Shown: one piece after another, positions 36,025 through 47,036 of the stretch
Layout: the number at the start of each line of letters is the position of its first letter
Numbering within the stretch: position 1 is the first letter of the stretch
From: JAABRU01 sp041390465
GTDB lineage: Bacteria > Desulfobacterota > Desulfobacteria > Desulfobacterales > Desulfococcaceae
DNA: 64,000 nucleotides
Assembly: GCA_041390465.1 (NCBI GenBank)
Contig: JAWKPW010000001.1
Coordinates: forward strand, 124,001-188,000
Direction of reading: 5' to 3'
Position numbers and translations under genes: made by a program
The notes under the pieces: generated by a model
Told to the model about the DNA's origin: nothing
The model's database searches: none
The model's input: the letters and a program-made list of their open reading frames with translations, nothing else

Positions 36025-36935
36025 TCACCTACTTGCAATCAAGTGATAAACTTTAAGATGGCGTTTCCACCCCAGGGCAAAAAACTTTTCCTCCCCGCGG
36101 AGCTTATATACCAATGCAATCTGTTCTGCTGTAAGGTCAAGACGGTTACTTGCTATCCAATATTTGACACCTTCAATTTCGTAACCTGTCAATCAGAGTT
36201 CCTTTTGTGTACAGTTAACCTTCGGTGTCCCCAGGGTACAATGGCATCAGAAAACAAAACTTTCGGGTCGACTTCGCCACTTTTATGATTGTTTCTTCAG
36301 CAAACTTTGATTCGACAGGCGAAAAATTACATCCTCTTCTGCCATTGATCAGAACTTTTGTGACATGATAACCTCTGTCCATTACACCGGTTTCTCCCAA
36401 AGGATTTGACCAGCAAAGGGCGTTCACCTGTAACTGCCTTCGGTTAAAAACAGTTTCACGGGAATTGAGCGGTTATATCAAAGCCATGTGAACTTTGTTG
36501 GCCTTTTAGCTCACATTCTACCGCGCCAATCAGCCAAGTCATCAGAAGGACATCAATAAGCGAACCGTCAATTGCAATAGCTCTCCCAATTCAGAATAAT
36601 TTTGGGGCAATATACCGGAAAGCTTTTGAATTTGCAGACGGGAAAATACATAGTACTCCAGAATCCCCTATGATTTATTGCTTCAAGCGTACTCTTTTTA
36701 ATTCCATCTTTTGGAGCAATATGCTCTCTTGCAAAATCATCTTCTTCCAGCACTTGAAGTAAATGTTGTGCTGAGGTATGTTCCTGAAGATGAAAATATA
36801 CAATGGCACTTTAAACTCGTCTTCAAAAGTCATTTGGAAATCTCTATTAGCCTGAAATAAGTGGTGCTTCCCTCTGTACATTGCTTTTATTGCAGGACTG
36901 AAAAATAAATCAAATGATAAACTTTTTTGAGGCAA
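36025..36935 (-). pseudogene. Decayed IS4-family transposase
   Basis: Pieces in different frames on the minus strand line up with a DDE transposase: an N-terminal part (MPQKSLSFDLFFSPAIKA), LEEDDFAREHIAPKDGIKKS, the first catalytic Asp in AIAIDGSLIDVLL, a middle part GETGVMDRGYHVTK, and the C-terminal YKLRGEEKFFALGWKRH followed by LKVYHLIASR and a stop. At least three frameshifts and internal deletions make it inactive. It sits between duplicated repeat blocks, and the spacers either side (35801-36024, 36936-37065) hold nothing else I recognise. Confidence 0.75.
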
Positions 36936-37065
36936 ATGGGTCAGAAGAATTGTGGCATTTTTAACTCCTTGATATTATTAACAATACCGCAAATTTCGAC
37001 CGCACATTGTTCACTATTTGTCAAGAAAAAAATGACTTAACCTGCAAATATTATTATTTTTTTAA

Positions 37066-37690
37066 ATTTTGCCGATTCATCGCCGATTTTATACGGTGCT
37101 TTCAGTTTATTGTGACCTTTGTGCCATCTTCGTGTCCTTTGTGGTTAAAATTCAAAGGAGATTCGGTATAAGATACAAGATTTGACAACTTTCAAAAACC
37201 TGTCAAATCTTCAACTCCTCTTTTTGTTTTGCATTAAACAGCAATGTGCAAAAATAGGCATTGACTTAAATCAAGTCTGCACAAGAGATTTTGAGGCTGA
37301 AAATTTTTGTGACCTTTGTGCCCTCTCTGTGTTCTCTGCGGTTGAAACAAACCGAAAGCACAGTTTCAAAGGCGAATCGGTATAACGCATGATTATAATA
37401 AGTACCCGGTCCTATATTTTTTAACCACAAGGAACACAAAGAAAGCACAAAGGACACAAAGTTTTCTTTGTGTTTTTCCCCAATGATCTGTCAAAAAATT
37501 TTTGGACAGGCACTTATGCCGATTCGCCGTTGATTTTATGCAGTGCCGCAGGTTTTTTGTGATCTTTGTGCCATCTTTGTGTCCTTTGTGGTAAAACAAA
37601 TCCGGCGGAACGCATGGTTTCAAGGGAGAACCGGCATATTGCCCACTTTTCGCCAGCTCAGTTTCATCCTCTGATATGATGAGATAAAAT
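37066..37690. repeat. Second copy of the 34.25-34.7 kb repeat block plus one array unit
   Basis: From GCCGATTCATCGCCGATT onwards it follows 34250-34590 almost base for base, then continues as one array-type unit (37386-37665). The two blocks are in direct orientation and flank the array and the dead transposase, so recombination between them would delete about 2.8 kb. Confidence 0.7.
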
Positions 37691-37988
37691 TTTTTCGGTA
37701 TTACAAATTTCGAAAATTTTTCATCAAATTGAATCAAATGGTTAAGATAAAACTATCGAAAGATGGGTTATTAAGCTGATTTGTCTGATTTTCGGAGTCT
37801 GGAAATTCCGGAGTGCAGAAAAATTTGTTTTTGCAATATATTGGAAAGGAAGATCAGGAAAATTGCATGGACGCGGTTTGGGGCTGCATCCGGAAAAAGT
37901 TCCGGATTGCAGGAAGATGATGCGGTTCAACCCGCAGGCAATCCGGCAGATCCGTCATACGGCTTTGTCAGAATCAGACTGCGGCATG

Positions 37989-38492
37989 TCAGGGCTTGGA
38001 GGTTTTTCTGAAATTGAATTCATCAATCTGCCTGTTGAAGAGTTCAACCTGTTTCCGGTATTCGGCCTGCTTTTTCTCAAAGTCTGCAATCTTCTGATTC
38101 AGCAGGTCAATTTTCTCATTGATCTCAATCTGCTCTTCCGGGCTGTTTTCCTCATTTGCCTGCTGTTCCGTCAGGCTTTTTCTTTCCTCTGCCAGTTCAG
38201 CCCGTTCTTTGTCCAGTTCCTCTTTTGCTTTTCTCAGGCTTTCCACACTCAGAGACAGAGACTGCTCCTGCCCGCTTTCAGGGGGCGCTTGCGTCTCTGC
38301 CTTGCTTTCCGAAGCAGGAAAATCCTCAGATGCCTTGTAACCCGGAATTTTCTCCCGCTGATCTGCCGGAACATCCGCGAGATTGTCCGTATAGCGGACA
38401 ACGCCTTTTTCATCTGTGTATTTGTAGAATTCGGCACAGACCGGGGAGATAAGAAATACGGAAAACAGCAGGACAAGAAATGTCAAACGCAT
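37989..38492 (-). CDS. DUF4124-domain secreted coiled-coil protein
   Basis: 167 residues. Signal peptide ending VCA at about 20, then the DUF4124 motif EFYKYTDEKGVVRYTDNLADVP (in two parts: a WxDxxG-like beta unit with YTD repeats), then a Glu/Lys/Gln-rich coiled coil from about 80 to 160. DUF4124 is common in periplasmic proteins next to pilus or sensory genes; no reaction is known. GAGAGGTG precedes the ATG. It is downstream of the pilus gene cluster on the same strand but separated by a terminator. Confidence 0.82.
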   Translation of the reverse strand: MRLTFLVLLFSVFLISPVCAEFYKYTDEKGVVRYTDNLADVPADQREKIPGYKASEDFPASESKAETQAPPESGQEQSLSLSVESLRKAKEELDKERAELAEERKSLTEQQANEENSPEEQIEINEKIDLLNQKIADFEKKQAEYRKQVELFNRQIDEFNFRKTSKP

Positions 38493-38613
38493 AATTCACC
38501 TCTCAAAAAAACTGTTACTCAATTTCGGTGGTTCTGCTGCCGTTGCATCCACCCTGTGCAATTCAAAATACATTATATAAAATCTGAAAAATATTTCAAC
38601 ATTAATTACGAAA

Positions 38614-38645
38614 AAACCCTGAGAGTTTTGAAACCCTCAGGGTTT
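38614..38645. terminator. Hairpin terminator between pilY1 and the DUF4124 gene
   Basis: AAACCCTGAGAGTTTT and GAAACCCTCAGGGTTT form a stem 100 nt after the pilY1 remnant; poly-A on one side and TTTGTAAAAAAT on the other. Could stop transcription from the minus strand. Confidence 0.6.
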
Positions 38646-38744
38646 GTAAAAAATAACCTGTACAATTTTCCTGTCCGAAAATCCGGGGTTTTAAAAAACT
38701 GCCCCTCTCCGGCAGGAAAGAAAGGGAAGTCTGCAAATTTCAGA

Positions 38745-41700
38745 TCAGTTGGTCAGTTGCCGCCACCAGAGTTCAAAGAAGTTTTTGCTGATAAGCGGAT
38801 CAGCGGCCACAACTCCCGCGCCGGTTGACGTACTTCCCTCTGTTTCCTCGGTGCTTCCCACAGAGATCAGAAGCTTTGCCCCCTCTTCCGTAAGAACCAG
38901 TACAGGTTTTGAGGGAATACCACCGCCCAGACTTGTGCTCCGTCCGGAATCACCGGAAAAATTCAGTTCTGATATGACATTGCCATTTTTGTATCCTACA
39001 CCCCAAAGTTTGCCGATACCACCGATAGCACAGGGATCATCCGTAATCGGCGTGAAGGTGGTGACGTAATACACACCGTAAAAAACTGTCCCGTTGGAAA
39101 GCGGTTTTTCACCGGTTGACAGGTTGATATACCATCCGTCAGAAGTTCCGTAATCTATGGTGGCATTGGTGCTGGAAGTCACATTTGTCAGATTGCTTTC
39201 ATACACCGTGGTATCATCATGATCATCCTTGACCGCATAAATTTTGTCCGATGTTTCCGAATCACAGGGATTTTCCCTGTCACCCGTTGTCATGAACACC
39301 AGATCAAAATTTTTCTCGAGGGTCACAGTGGGCGGATAAAAGAATTTTCTGTCTGCCGCAGTGGCTTTTGTGGTATCCTGCGGAGCGCTGAACAGTACAT
39401 GCGCAGTCCAAGTGTTTATGTTTTCATCTGCATACTTTATTCCCTGGGCAGAATCAACGCTGGCAAAACGCCACATCTGGCCGCCAATATCTCCGATATA
39501 CACCTTGTCTGTAAAACCGTTGTTTTGAATATCCACAGGAAAAGCAGCGCTGGGGAAACTGAATGTCATGCTGCTGCTGGTAAAGGCTTTGACCAATGCA
39601 CCGGTTTTCAAATTCACAACAAAAAGTGCCCGGCCTTTGGTATTGTCCGCAGAATAGCCGCCACCCAGAAACACAACATCCGTTCCATCTGTATCACTGG
39701 CACTGGTTTTGACCTTTCCAAAAGAGGGTTCTGACCAGCTTTCTCCCAGTTCGGAGAAACCTGCGGTGTTCTGATCAATCCACCACAGAAGTGTGGGAGA
39801 GTCCGGACTGGTGATATCCAGTGCAAAAAAGCGGGTGCCGCCTTTTCTTTCCCCGCAGACCAGAATGGCCTGTTCACCGGAATCCAAGTAACCGTTATAT
39901 TTTGTATTTTCAGAAATCCAAACCTTCCGGGGTTCCATCCATAGAACTGGTGTCACGATCACCGAGCATCAGTCCCAGACGGGAAAGCTGATCATTGGGA
40001 ATAAAGGCCCATGCCTCTTTTCCGTTATCATCATTGACAGCGTGCAGCATTCCGTCATTGGAGGCATAAAGCACCCGAATTTTCTCAATATTGCCATCTG
40101 CATCCGTATAACGGACAACCGCAGGTTCACTGTGAAGAATGTCACCGGTAATGACTGTCCGGTTGTTTCCGCTGCTGTTCTGCACATCTGCACCCCGCAC
40201 ATAATTGATAATCTGCTCGGCTGAATAAGTGATACTGCCCACTGTCTTGGTTCCCACATAGTTTTCCTATCTGTGCTGGCGGCACTGAATGCAGTCAGTG
40301 TTTTGGATGTTCCGATATGGGTGTAAATCGTCCGATCATCGCTTGTACTGGACGTCTGCAATCCGTTGTCCATAAAATTGGATTTCCCGGAATTTGCCCA
40401 GTCAAGAATCTGCCAGTAAGGTGCTGCCAGATCTTTCAGCGCGCCGTTGGCTTCGGTGGCTGCATTTCCGTCTTTGTCCTGAATCTGCAAATTGGTGGAA
40501 AGTCCGAACTTGGTCAGGTTTCCTTCCCAGAAATTGCTGGCTTTGGGTTTGAAAAAGGCCATAAATGGTGTTGCCGCTGGTGGTACGGGTTACAGGCACA
40601 ACCAGCGCATGTGAATGTGTTGGTACGGGCAAGGATTTTGGAAATAATTTCCAGCAGCTTTTACTTGCAAATTCTTCCGGGTAATTGGCTGTGGCATGAA
40701 GTAGTTCCCGTATTCGGCATGGGGGAAGTGTCCGTCAGGTTTTTATAACCGTTTCCGTTATTGGCGAAAGTGTATTGATGAGATAGGCATTGCTGGCCTC
40801 ATTTCCCATAGCGTCCGACCGTATAGGTCATGACATTCTGAAACCCTTCCACATAACCCACAATATCATGTTCATATAAATAGGTGGAGATCATCCAGAT
40901 GGGTGGAACCGTTATATCTCATGGGAATGCTGAGCGTACCCGGTGTCCAGGGCAAGCGTCCCCCCAATTGGCTTCGCTGCTATAATCCACACTGTCGGTT
41001 CCGTCCCCGTCATATCGGAAAAAGAACCCGGTTCGGATGAACCGATAGCCAAGTCTTCGAAGAAAATGGGAGGAAATCACAATGGCAAAATTATCGGCGC
41101 ATTCTCCATCTTCCCTATTACCCAAACCAGATGAATTGGAATTATAGTATCCGCCAATACTTGCCAAACCTTCCGCCAGGGAGAATAGGTAGTTGTGCCC
41201 AAATTGTTTACACGGTTGACTATGTGGAGTCAAGCATGTCTTCAGAACTGGTGCCGATAAAGTAACCCAATAAGTGTCTTGAATAGGAACCTTATTAACA
41301 GCTCCATTACTATTGTCGGTAAAATTGTACATGGCCAGATAAGCCTTGTTTTCAAGCACTTTGCCGCCAGCAATACCGCATATTTGGCCGTAAAAACGGC
41401 TTTTTTGCTGGGTAAGTCCGATCCGTTTCGGTATATTCCCCGCTGAAAAACAACCAGTTGAGATAATTGGCCGCATACAGGTAAGTACCTGCCCCGTCAA
41501 TAATGCCGTAGGCATATCTTTGGTGGAACTGGCTTCCATGGGCAATGTGATGGTTTTGCCGTTAAAGGTAAACGTTCCGGCTCCTTTCGTGCCTGTTTCT
41601 TTCCAGCAACCGTTATTATAACTGTCTATGGAAGAAAGATCATCCAGAACCTTCACAATGTAATAATAACCACCCTGCTGGTCAATGGCGTACCCCAGTT

Positions 41701-43092
41701 CATTGAAAAAACCGTCAACACCGTCTGTAAGGCTGGCGACCATACCGACACCATCAGGCGCAGCATAAAGCCCGCCGGATGTTCCTGCTTTCCCAATGTC
41801 CAGACGCTTTCTTCCGTATAGAGAAATGCCGTCAGAGGGAATCACTGCCTCCTCCGGAACCGCCAAAAGAGTTTACCCCTCCCCGCCGCTGGTAATACTG
41901 CTGATTTTGGCAGTGTTTCCACTAGGTTCGGATTATATGTTGATTTTTGGCCCATGATAAAGAGACGGAAGATTCGATCACAAGCGTTGCGGTTGTTTGC
42001 CCAGTTGTAATGGTCTTTAATGTGGCTGTTTTGCCATCAGGGCCGGTGATGGTTTCCCGCGCTGAAGCCGTCAGCAGCATTTTTGCCAATCTTTAATCGT
42101 ATATGTGTTTGCTGCTGTTGCCGTATAAATGGAAACTGACGGTGTCCAGACTGTGCATCCGGATTGGTGACAACAGTGGCAGTTCCGCTTCCTTCCGGAA
42201 CTGTGCATACAATATAGATGTACTGGAAGCAGAAGAGATTATAGCAGTTACGCTGCCAAATTTCACGATTGCACCATCTGCAAAATACTCACCGGTAATC
42301 GTCCTGGTCGTACCAAGCCGCAGTTGGGCTTATGGATGAGACATTCGGCGGGTTGGTGGGCGTAACATAAGTGAATCCCCCTGTTTTCTGTCCGCTGGTG
42401 CTGTCTGAATTGGTAACAGTCACATCCACCGCCCCTGCTGCCCCGGCAGGACTGGTGCAGGTAATCTGCGTATCAGAAACCACAGTGACATTTGTGGCAC
42501 TGGCAGAACCGAATTTCACTGTTGCCCCATAGGCAAAATTGGTTCCGGTGATTGTCACCGAAGTTCCACCGGCAGTGGTGCCGGATGCCGGATCAACAGT
42601 GGTGACAGTGACAGGCATAGTGCCGTAAACGAAAGCATCCGCTTTGCTTGCGGATTTATCCCCCACAGTGACCGTCACAGCAACGGTTCCGCTTCCTGCG
42701 GGAGTCCGGCATACGATTTCCGTGTCGGAAACCACAACAACATTTGTTGCGGCATTATCGCCGAACTTCACAATTGCACCGTCAGCAAAATTCTTTCCCG
42801 TGACGGTAACTTCAGTTGCCCCTGCCAGAGGCCCGTTTGCCGGGCTGACATCGGACACGATTACACCTGAAAGATAATCTTTGGTGTTGTCAAAATTGCT
42901 GTGCCAGGTTACATGCCGCATTTCAATACCGTTTTCCAGCAGGAGAACAATATTGGGTTTGACCTCATCAGATTCCGTGTTTCCGAAAACACAGGTGTCA
43001 TCTGCCAGCGCAAAGCCCTGCACAAAGGTCGATAAGCAGAAAAACACCAGAACCATCAGCGAAAGGTATTTCTTTCTTTTCATATTTTTCAT
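38745..43092 (-). pseudogene. pilY1: PilY1-like type IV pilus tip protein with IPT/TIG repeats, multiply frameshifted
   Basis: Start at 43092 (CAGGAGG upstream), signal peptide (YLSLMVLVFFCLSTFVQGFA), then PNIVLLLENG and two or three IPT/TIG domains (GVIVSDVSPANGPLAGATEV, VTVTGKNFADGAIVKFG, VTITGTNFAYGATVKFG) up to 42289. The frame changes near 42290, 41870, 40920, 40560, 40260 and 39950. Later pieces hold a PilY1 middle region (40919-41866), SNDGMLHAVNDDNGKEAWAF (the typical PilY1 propeller entry, 39910-40257) and the beta-propeller end (38745-39962: GGTRFFALDITSPDSPTLLW, KVYIGDIGGQMWRF). PilY1 caps and assists pilus extension. So many breaks mean either a dead gene or poor sequence here. 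Confidence 0.85.
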
Positions 43093-43109
43093 GATTGCCT
43101 CCTGTAACT

Positions 43110-43646
43110 TTAAAGTCCGATTCTGTAAAATCCCTGTTCTATCTGTGTTTTTGATTCCAGATTGTCCAAATCTGTCATCTTGAAATATCCCTCGCATTTC
43201 ATCTGATACACATTTGCGGAATAGGCTCCTACGGAAAAACCCGATCCGCGCGGCGGATATTTTTTTGTGTCTTCTGCGGAAAGATACTCCACAGTGCCCC
43301 TGAATGCCTGATTGCAGGGCGGATTCCCATCCAGACAGAAAAACTCATCCGAACCTATGGTTTTCGTATTGTTCGTATCCGTACCTTCCGAATCATCAGG
43401 AAATTTCATTACTTTGCTTGTGTTGTTGAAATTATAAAGCTCGGCATGACCCACCACATATCCTCTGGCAGCCTCTGTGGTGAAAAAAGCCAGCTTGCTC
43501 AGGCGGTCATTGCCGGAAACCCTGAGTTCCGACATGGTATTGCTTATGGCCATAATCCCCAGCAGGGTCAGCGAAATCAGAGCGATGATCGCGATGAACA
43601 ATGTGGAACCCTTCTGATTTTTCAACGGTTTTGGAAATATTTTCAT
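43110..43646 (-). CDS. pilX: Minor pilin-like PilX
   Basis: 178 residues from 43646 (GGAGG 5 nt before ATG). N-terminal helix after a basic stretch: QKGSTLFIAIIALISLTLLG, a PilX-type membrane segment (ISLTLLGIMAISN), then MSELRVSGNDRLSKLAFFTTEAA, of which the tail is characteristic of PilX N-terminal domains. The C-terminal part has two Cys in CLDGNPPCNQ. Ends with a QGFYRIGL tail. It is 17 nt upstream of pilY1 and 10 nt after pilV, as expected in the minor pilin operon. With PilV, PilW and FimU-like proteins it primes pilus assembly. Confidence 0.85.
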   Translation of the reverse strand: MKIFPKPLKNQKGSTLFIAIIALISLTLLGIMAISNTMSELRVSGNDRLSKLAFFTTEAARGYVVGHAELYNFNNTSKVMKFPDDSEGTDTNNTKTIGSDEFFCLDGNPPCNQAFRGTVEYLSAEDTKKYPPRGSGFSVGAYSANVYQMKCEGYFKMTDLDNLESKTQIEQGFYRIGL

Positions 43647-43656
43647 TTCTGCCTCC

Positions 43657-44091
43657 TTATTTGTCAATCATGGGAATGACATGACGCATGGAAAATGTTT
43701 TGTTCTTGACCCCATCCTCATACTTTGACTGCCATGCAACAGTCATCACAACCATTTTCACATCCACTCCAAGTCCTGCGACATTTTCTGTATCTTCCGT
43801 ATTTTCTGTTACAGTTACGGTCACAGTGTATTTCCCGTCATTATACACCTGCTGATCGGCGCCTGTGCTGATAGAAGTGTAATCCTTTGCCAGCAGAGTT
43901 TCCAACTGATCCATTGCCAGCGTACCGGCTTCCGTGATTTCTCTGGCTTTTGCATCTCCGTCAATGGAGGATATCTGCATAATGCCGATGGCAAGAAGTC
44001 CGACAGAGAGAATCACTGTGGAAATCATGATTTCCAGCAGGGTAAATCCATCCTCATTCTTATGCATTCTGTAAAGTTTTGTGTGCAGCAT
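43657..44091 (-). CDS. pilV: Minor pilin PilV-like
   Basis: 144 residues from 44091, AAGGAG upstream. Type III signal: HKNEDGFTLLEIMISTVILS, cleavage after Gly before Phe, hydrophobic helix to about 40 (ISTVILSVGLLAIGIMQ), then the globular part. Ends SMRHVIPMIDK. Cut by the prepilin peptidase PilD and added to the pilus or pseudopilus. The order pilW-pilV-pilX-pilY1 matches classical minor pilin operons. Confidence 0.88.
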   Translation of the reverse strand: MLHTKLYRMHKNEDGFTLLEIMISTVILSVGLLAIGIMQISSIDGDAKAREITEAGTLAMDQLETLLAKDYTSISTGADQQVYNDGKYTVTVTVTENTEDTENVAGLGVDVKMVVMTVAWQSKYEDGVKNKTFSMRHVIPMIDK

Positions 44092-44125
44092 GGCATTTCT
44101 CCTTAACAATGTTTTGAATCTGCTC

Positions 44126-44158
44126 AAACCCTAAGGGTTTTCAAAACCCTTAGGGTTT
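44126..44158. other. Palindrome between pilW and pilV
   Basis: AAACCCTAAGGGTTTT and AAAACCCTTAGGGTTT pair perfectly around one base. Similar to 38614-38645, so a repeat family. Internal to an operon, so partial attenuation or mRNA processing is possible. Confidence 0.55.
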
Positions 44159-44171
44159 AAAACAAACGTAG

Positions 44172-44999
44172 TTATTCAAGTGAAACCCCAAGGTTTCTGC
44201 ATTTGATGGTGGTTATCAGCAGACGGCGCCGGAAGGTGTCATTAAAGGGGCCGACAACATCACCGGTTCCATTAGGTGCGTCTCCGTTCATGTCATAGGT
44301 TTCTGTGTCCTGAATTTCCCGGATATCTCTTTTGGTTCTGCCCAGAATGGCAATCCGGATGCTTCTGACCTGATCTCTTTGATTTTCACTCAGAAAACCG
44401 CCTGTCCCTGTGCCTGCAATCACATTTCCGCTTGCATTGAAATAGGTAAACCGTATTCCCTGAATAAACTCGGCAAAAGGCAGGAGACCGCTGCAACTGA
44501 GATCAGTGGGACAGGTTTCCCGTTTCAAAACCAGTTTCTCAAAATCTGCGGAAGCGTTGTCAATCATTCCGTCTCCATCTGCATCATCTGCATCATCAAA
44601 AGCATAGGTCACGTCTTCATTCGGGCCGTCCGTTTTTTCATCCGGAACCGGATCATCATCCGGATCATCAGGAGTTCCGTTATCGCCATACAGAGTTCCG
44701 TCCGTAAGGCAAATATCCATATCGAACCGGATTCTCCCCGGGCCTGCTTCTATCAGCCCTGCATCCGCATCCCGCTCCAGGCTTTTGTCATGCCCTGCCA
44801 GCCGGATTTCACTTGACATAATGTGCATGGCTGCCCGGATGTTCTGCTGCATTTCCGTAATCTGCTTCTGGGTGATCTGAGATTTCTCCTGCGAAGCAAA
44901 GGTAAGATAAATGGCGATCATCACCACAGTTGAGATCAGTAAAGCGATCATAAGCTCAAGCAATGTGAATCCCTGTTTGCCAATGATTTTTTCTTTCAT
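44172..44999 (-). CDS. pilW: Minor pilin PilW-like
   Basis: 275 residues. Type III signal KQGFTLLELMIALLISTVVM, membrane helix, then a PilW region with a QKQITEMQQNIRAAMHIMSS segment and EIRLAG, typical of PilW. A long acidic, Asp-rich loop (DDPDDDPVPDEKTDGPNED) is unusual and could bind calcium. A Cys pair (CPTDLSC) is present. It lies 122 nt downstream of fimT across a hairpin. Confidence 0.88.
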   Translation of the reverse strand: MKEKIIGKQGFTLLELMIALLISTVVMIAIYLTFASQEKSQITQKQITEMQQNIRAAMHIMSSEIRLAGHDKSLERDADAGLIEAGPGRIRFDMDICLTDGTLYGDNGTPDDPDDDPVPDEKTDGPNEDVTYAFDDADDADGDGMIDNASADFEKLVLKRETCPTDLSCSGLLPFAEFIQGIRFTYFNASGNVIAGTGTGGFLSENQRDQVRSIRIAILGRTKRDIREIQDTETYDMNGDAPNGTGDVVGPFNDTFRRRLLITTIKCRNLGVSLE

Positions 45000-45044
45000 A
45001 TGAGACCTCTCTTTTTAAATACCCGGCATAAGTAAATGTGCATA

Positions 45045-45074
45045 AAATTTCCGGGATCAGAATCCCGGAAATTT
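45045..45074. other. Palindrome between fimT and pilW
   Basis: AAATTTCCGGGAT and ATCCCGGAAATTT, 13-bp perfect stem with loop CAGA; no T-run on the minus strand, so processing or attenuation rather than full termination. Confidence 0.5.
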
Positions 45075-45121
45075 GGAAACTTCAGAAGTCATTATAAATG
45101 AACAAATTTCCGTCCATTTTC

Positions 45122-45664
45122 TTAATACCAATCTGTGCCGCCCCATTTTTTCATGACGACAGAGCCTGCATTTGAACGCAAACCGATTGCATAAGCGGTT
45201 TGCTGATCATTGGACAGATAAACATAACCAAGTGACCCGCCTGAACGCATTCCTCTGCCGTCAAAGGACACTTTGTTTCCGCTGAAGGTGACATTGTTGG
45301 TTCCAAATGAACTTCCGACAGCTTTGGTGGCTGCGCCATGTCCGTATCCCACACCGCTGCCATATGCGGATAAATCAAAGGTCTCCACGGTGATATCATC
45401 TGCATCGCCGAATGTGCCGTTTACCCAGTCAATGAGGCTGTATCTCCCGTTTCCTGTATCAAAACTGACGGACCAGTTTCTGTTTTCCTTGATGGCCCCC
45501 ATCTTTGCCCTTTGCATGGCATTGTACATGTCCCCAGCCGCTCTTTTCAGCCGGGTGTTGTCCCTCCATGCGATAAAGTTCGGTATGGAGATTGTCATAA
45601 GAACAGTAATAATGGAGACAACAACCAAAACTTCCACCAGTGTGAATCCCGGATTTTTTTTCAT
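45122..45664 (-). CDS. fimT: GspH/FimT-family pseudopilin
   Basis: 180 residues from 45664 (GGAGG upstream; the 45709 start is longer without support). Type III signal KKNPGFTLVEVLVVVSIITV, helix, then GspH/FimT features: RLKRAAGDMYNAMQRAKMGAI and a Gly-rich C-terminal (FDGRGMRSGGSLGYVYLSND) typical of the family. Initiates minor-pilin complex assembly. First gene of the pilus operon. Confidence 0.88.
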   Translation of the reverse strand: MKKNPGFTLVEVLVVVSIITVLMTISIPNFIAWRDNTRLKRAAGDMYNAMQRAKMGAIKENRNWSVSFDTGNGRYSLIDWVNGTFGDADDITVETFDLSAYGSGVGYGHGAATKAVGSSFGTNNVTFSGNKVSFDGRGMRSGGSLGYVYLSNDQQTAYAIGLRSNAGSVVMKKWGGTDWY

Positions 45665-45709
45665 AATTTTGTCCTCCCTTGCTTGCCCATTTCTATATTC
45701 AAAATTCAT

Positions 45710-46239
45710 GCCATATTTCTGTCTGCAGACAAAATATTTATTTTTTTCAACATAGCTTTTTGAAATTTTTTGTTAATACAAAAAGATAATCCTGTACAGT
45801 CACCCGTTCGTAACGGGCATTTTTTTCCAATGCAGAAAACATAAGAGCAGGTTCAGGCTTGGGCTGTATGCTCCCAGGCGCCAGCCCATATAGCTGTAAA
45901 ATTTTTTAAGAGTGGATATGAAAAAGTTAATTTTTCCCTCATCAGGACGGAAAACAAATTCGAAGAATTGATATTTTCAGAAAGAATATGATGGAACGCA
46001 CAGAAACCAAAAAAATGACATTATAATTTCAACTCGTTCGATTTTTTTCAATGGTATTAAGCCCCTGTTAAAAAATACCACATAATTCATTTTTTTTGAA
46101 GATATTTTTATTTATATGTATTGATCTGCATAAAAAAATGATATAAACAGAAGTTGTCTCGTCTCTGATAATTTCGCTCTCCAATCTGGTATATCTTTTG
46201 CATAAACATATATATCAACCAACAATCGAGAGGTGATTT
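45710..46239. other. AT-rich intergenic region, no gene recognised
   Basis: About 530 bp between the divergent fimT and dockerin-like genes. I see no coding segment or clear repeat; promoters for both genes are expected here, but no consensus is convincing. Confidence 0.5.
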
Positions 46240-47016
46240 ATGAAAAAACAGTTTTTCCGTTTAATGCTTTGTGTATGTTTTATGCTGCTGGCAGCAGTAC
46301 CGGCATTTGCCCAGGTTATAGTAAACGGTGATTTTGAAAGTACAGATGAAATTGTATGGTCTATGGGATGGCTTTGTAAAGATGCAGAGCTTGACGGGGT
46401 GAGCATTCAGGACAATTCCAGTGTGTTTCCATCACACAGAGGAAATCGTGCTGTCGTTTTTTACGCAAGGGTACCTATCGGCGGATGTATTGAAAAAGAT
46501 GCTTGGCTGAAACAGTCTGTAACAATACCTCAAGATGCAACTTCTTTAATTTATTATTACAGAATAAAACAGCCTTCTTTTACTTCTGGAGTGGCCAAGT
46601 CAACTTTTCAGGTAAAACTGGGAGAGCAGGTTATAGACACTTTTGAACAAAGCACTGTTACAGGTATGACTTACGATTCTGGATGGCAAGAGAAAACTTT
46701 GGATATTTCTTCAATGAATGGAACATTTGATCTGCTTTTTCAATTGAGTTCCACTGAAACAAAATTGAATCATGAAATATATTTTATTGTAGATGATATC
46801 CAAATTGATACCGGCCCCTCTGCTCCCGTTCCCGGTGACATATACAACGAAGACGGCGTGAACCTGACTGATGCCATCATTTCCCTGCAGATTACTGCCG
46901 GAATCAATCCGTCCGGAGCCATCAACCTGAACAATGACGTGGACGGAAACGGAACCATCGGGCTGGAAAACCCCATCTATATTCTGCAGGATGTGGCAGG
47001 TTTGCGAACACCTTAA
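46240..47016 (+). CDS. Secreted dockerin-like protein
   Basis: 258 residues. Signal peptide (about 1-25, ending FAQ), beta-sandwich domain from about 26 to 190 (VIVNGDFESTDEIVW, DAWLKQSVTIPQDATSLIYY), and a C-terminal dockerin-type pair of calcium-loop motifs: NEDGVNLTDAIISLQITAG and DVDGNGTIGLENPIYILQ. The dockerin half usually carries two helices with Asp/Asn at fixed positions, and this fits. The N-terminal domain resembles carbohydrate-binding or PEP-CTERM-type domains. RBS GAGAGGTG. Terminator follows at 47037-47063. No cohesin gene in this window. Confidence 0.8.
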   Translation: MKKQFFRLMLCVCFMLLAAVPAFAQVIVNGDFESTDEIVWSMGWLCKDAELDGVSIQDNSSVFPSHRGNRAVVFYARVPIGGCIEKDAWLKQSVTIPQDATSLIYYYRIKQPSFTSGVAKSTFQVKLGEQVIDTFEQSTVTGMTYDSGWQEKTLDISSMNGTFDLLFQLSSTETKLNHEIYFIVDDIQIDTGPSAPVPGDIYNEDGVNLTDAIISLQITAGINPSGAINLNNDVDGNGTIGLENPIYILQDVAGLRTP

Positions 47017-47036
47017 ATATCCCCCAAAAAAAATAT

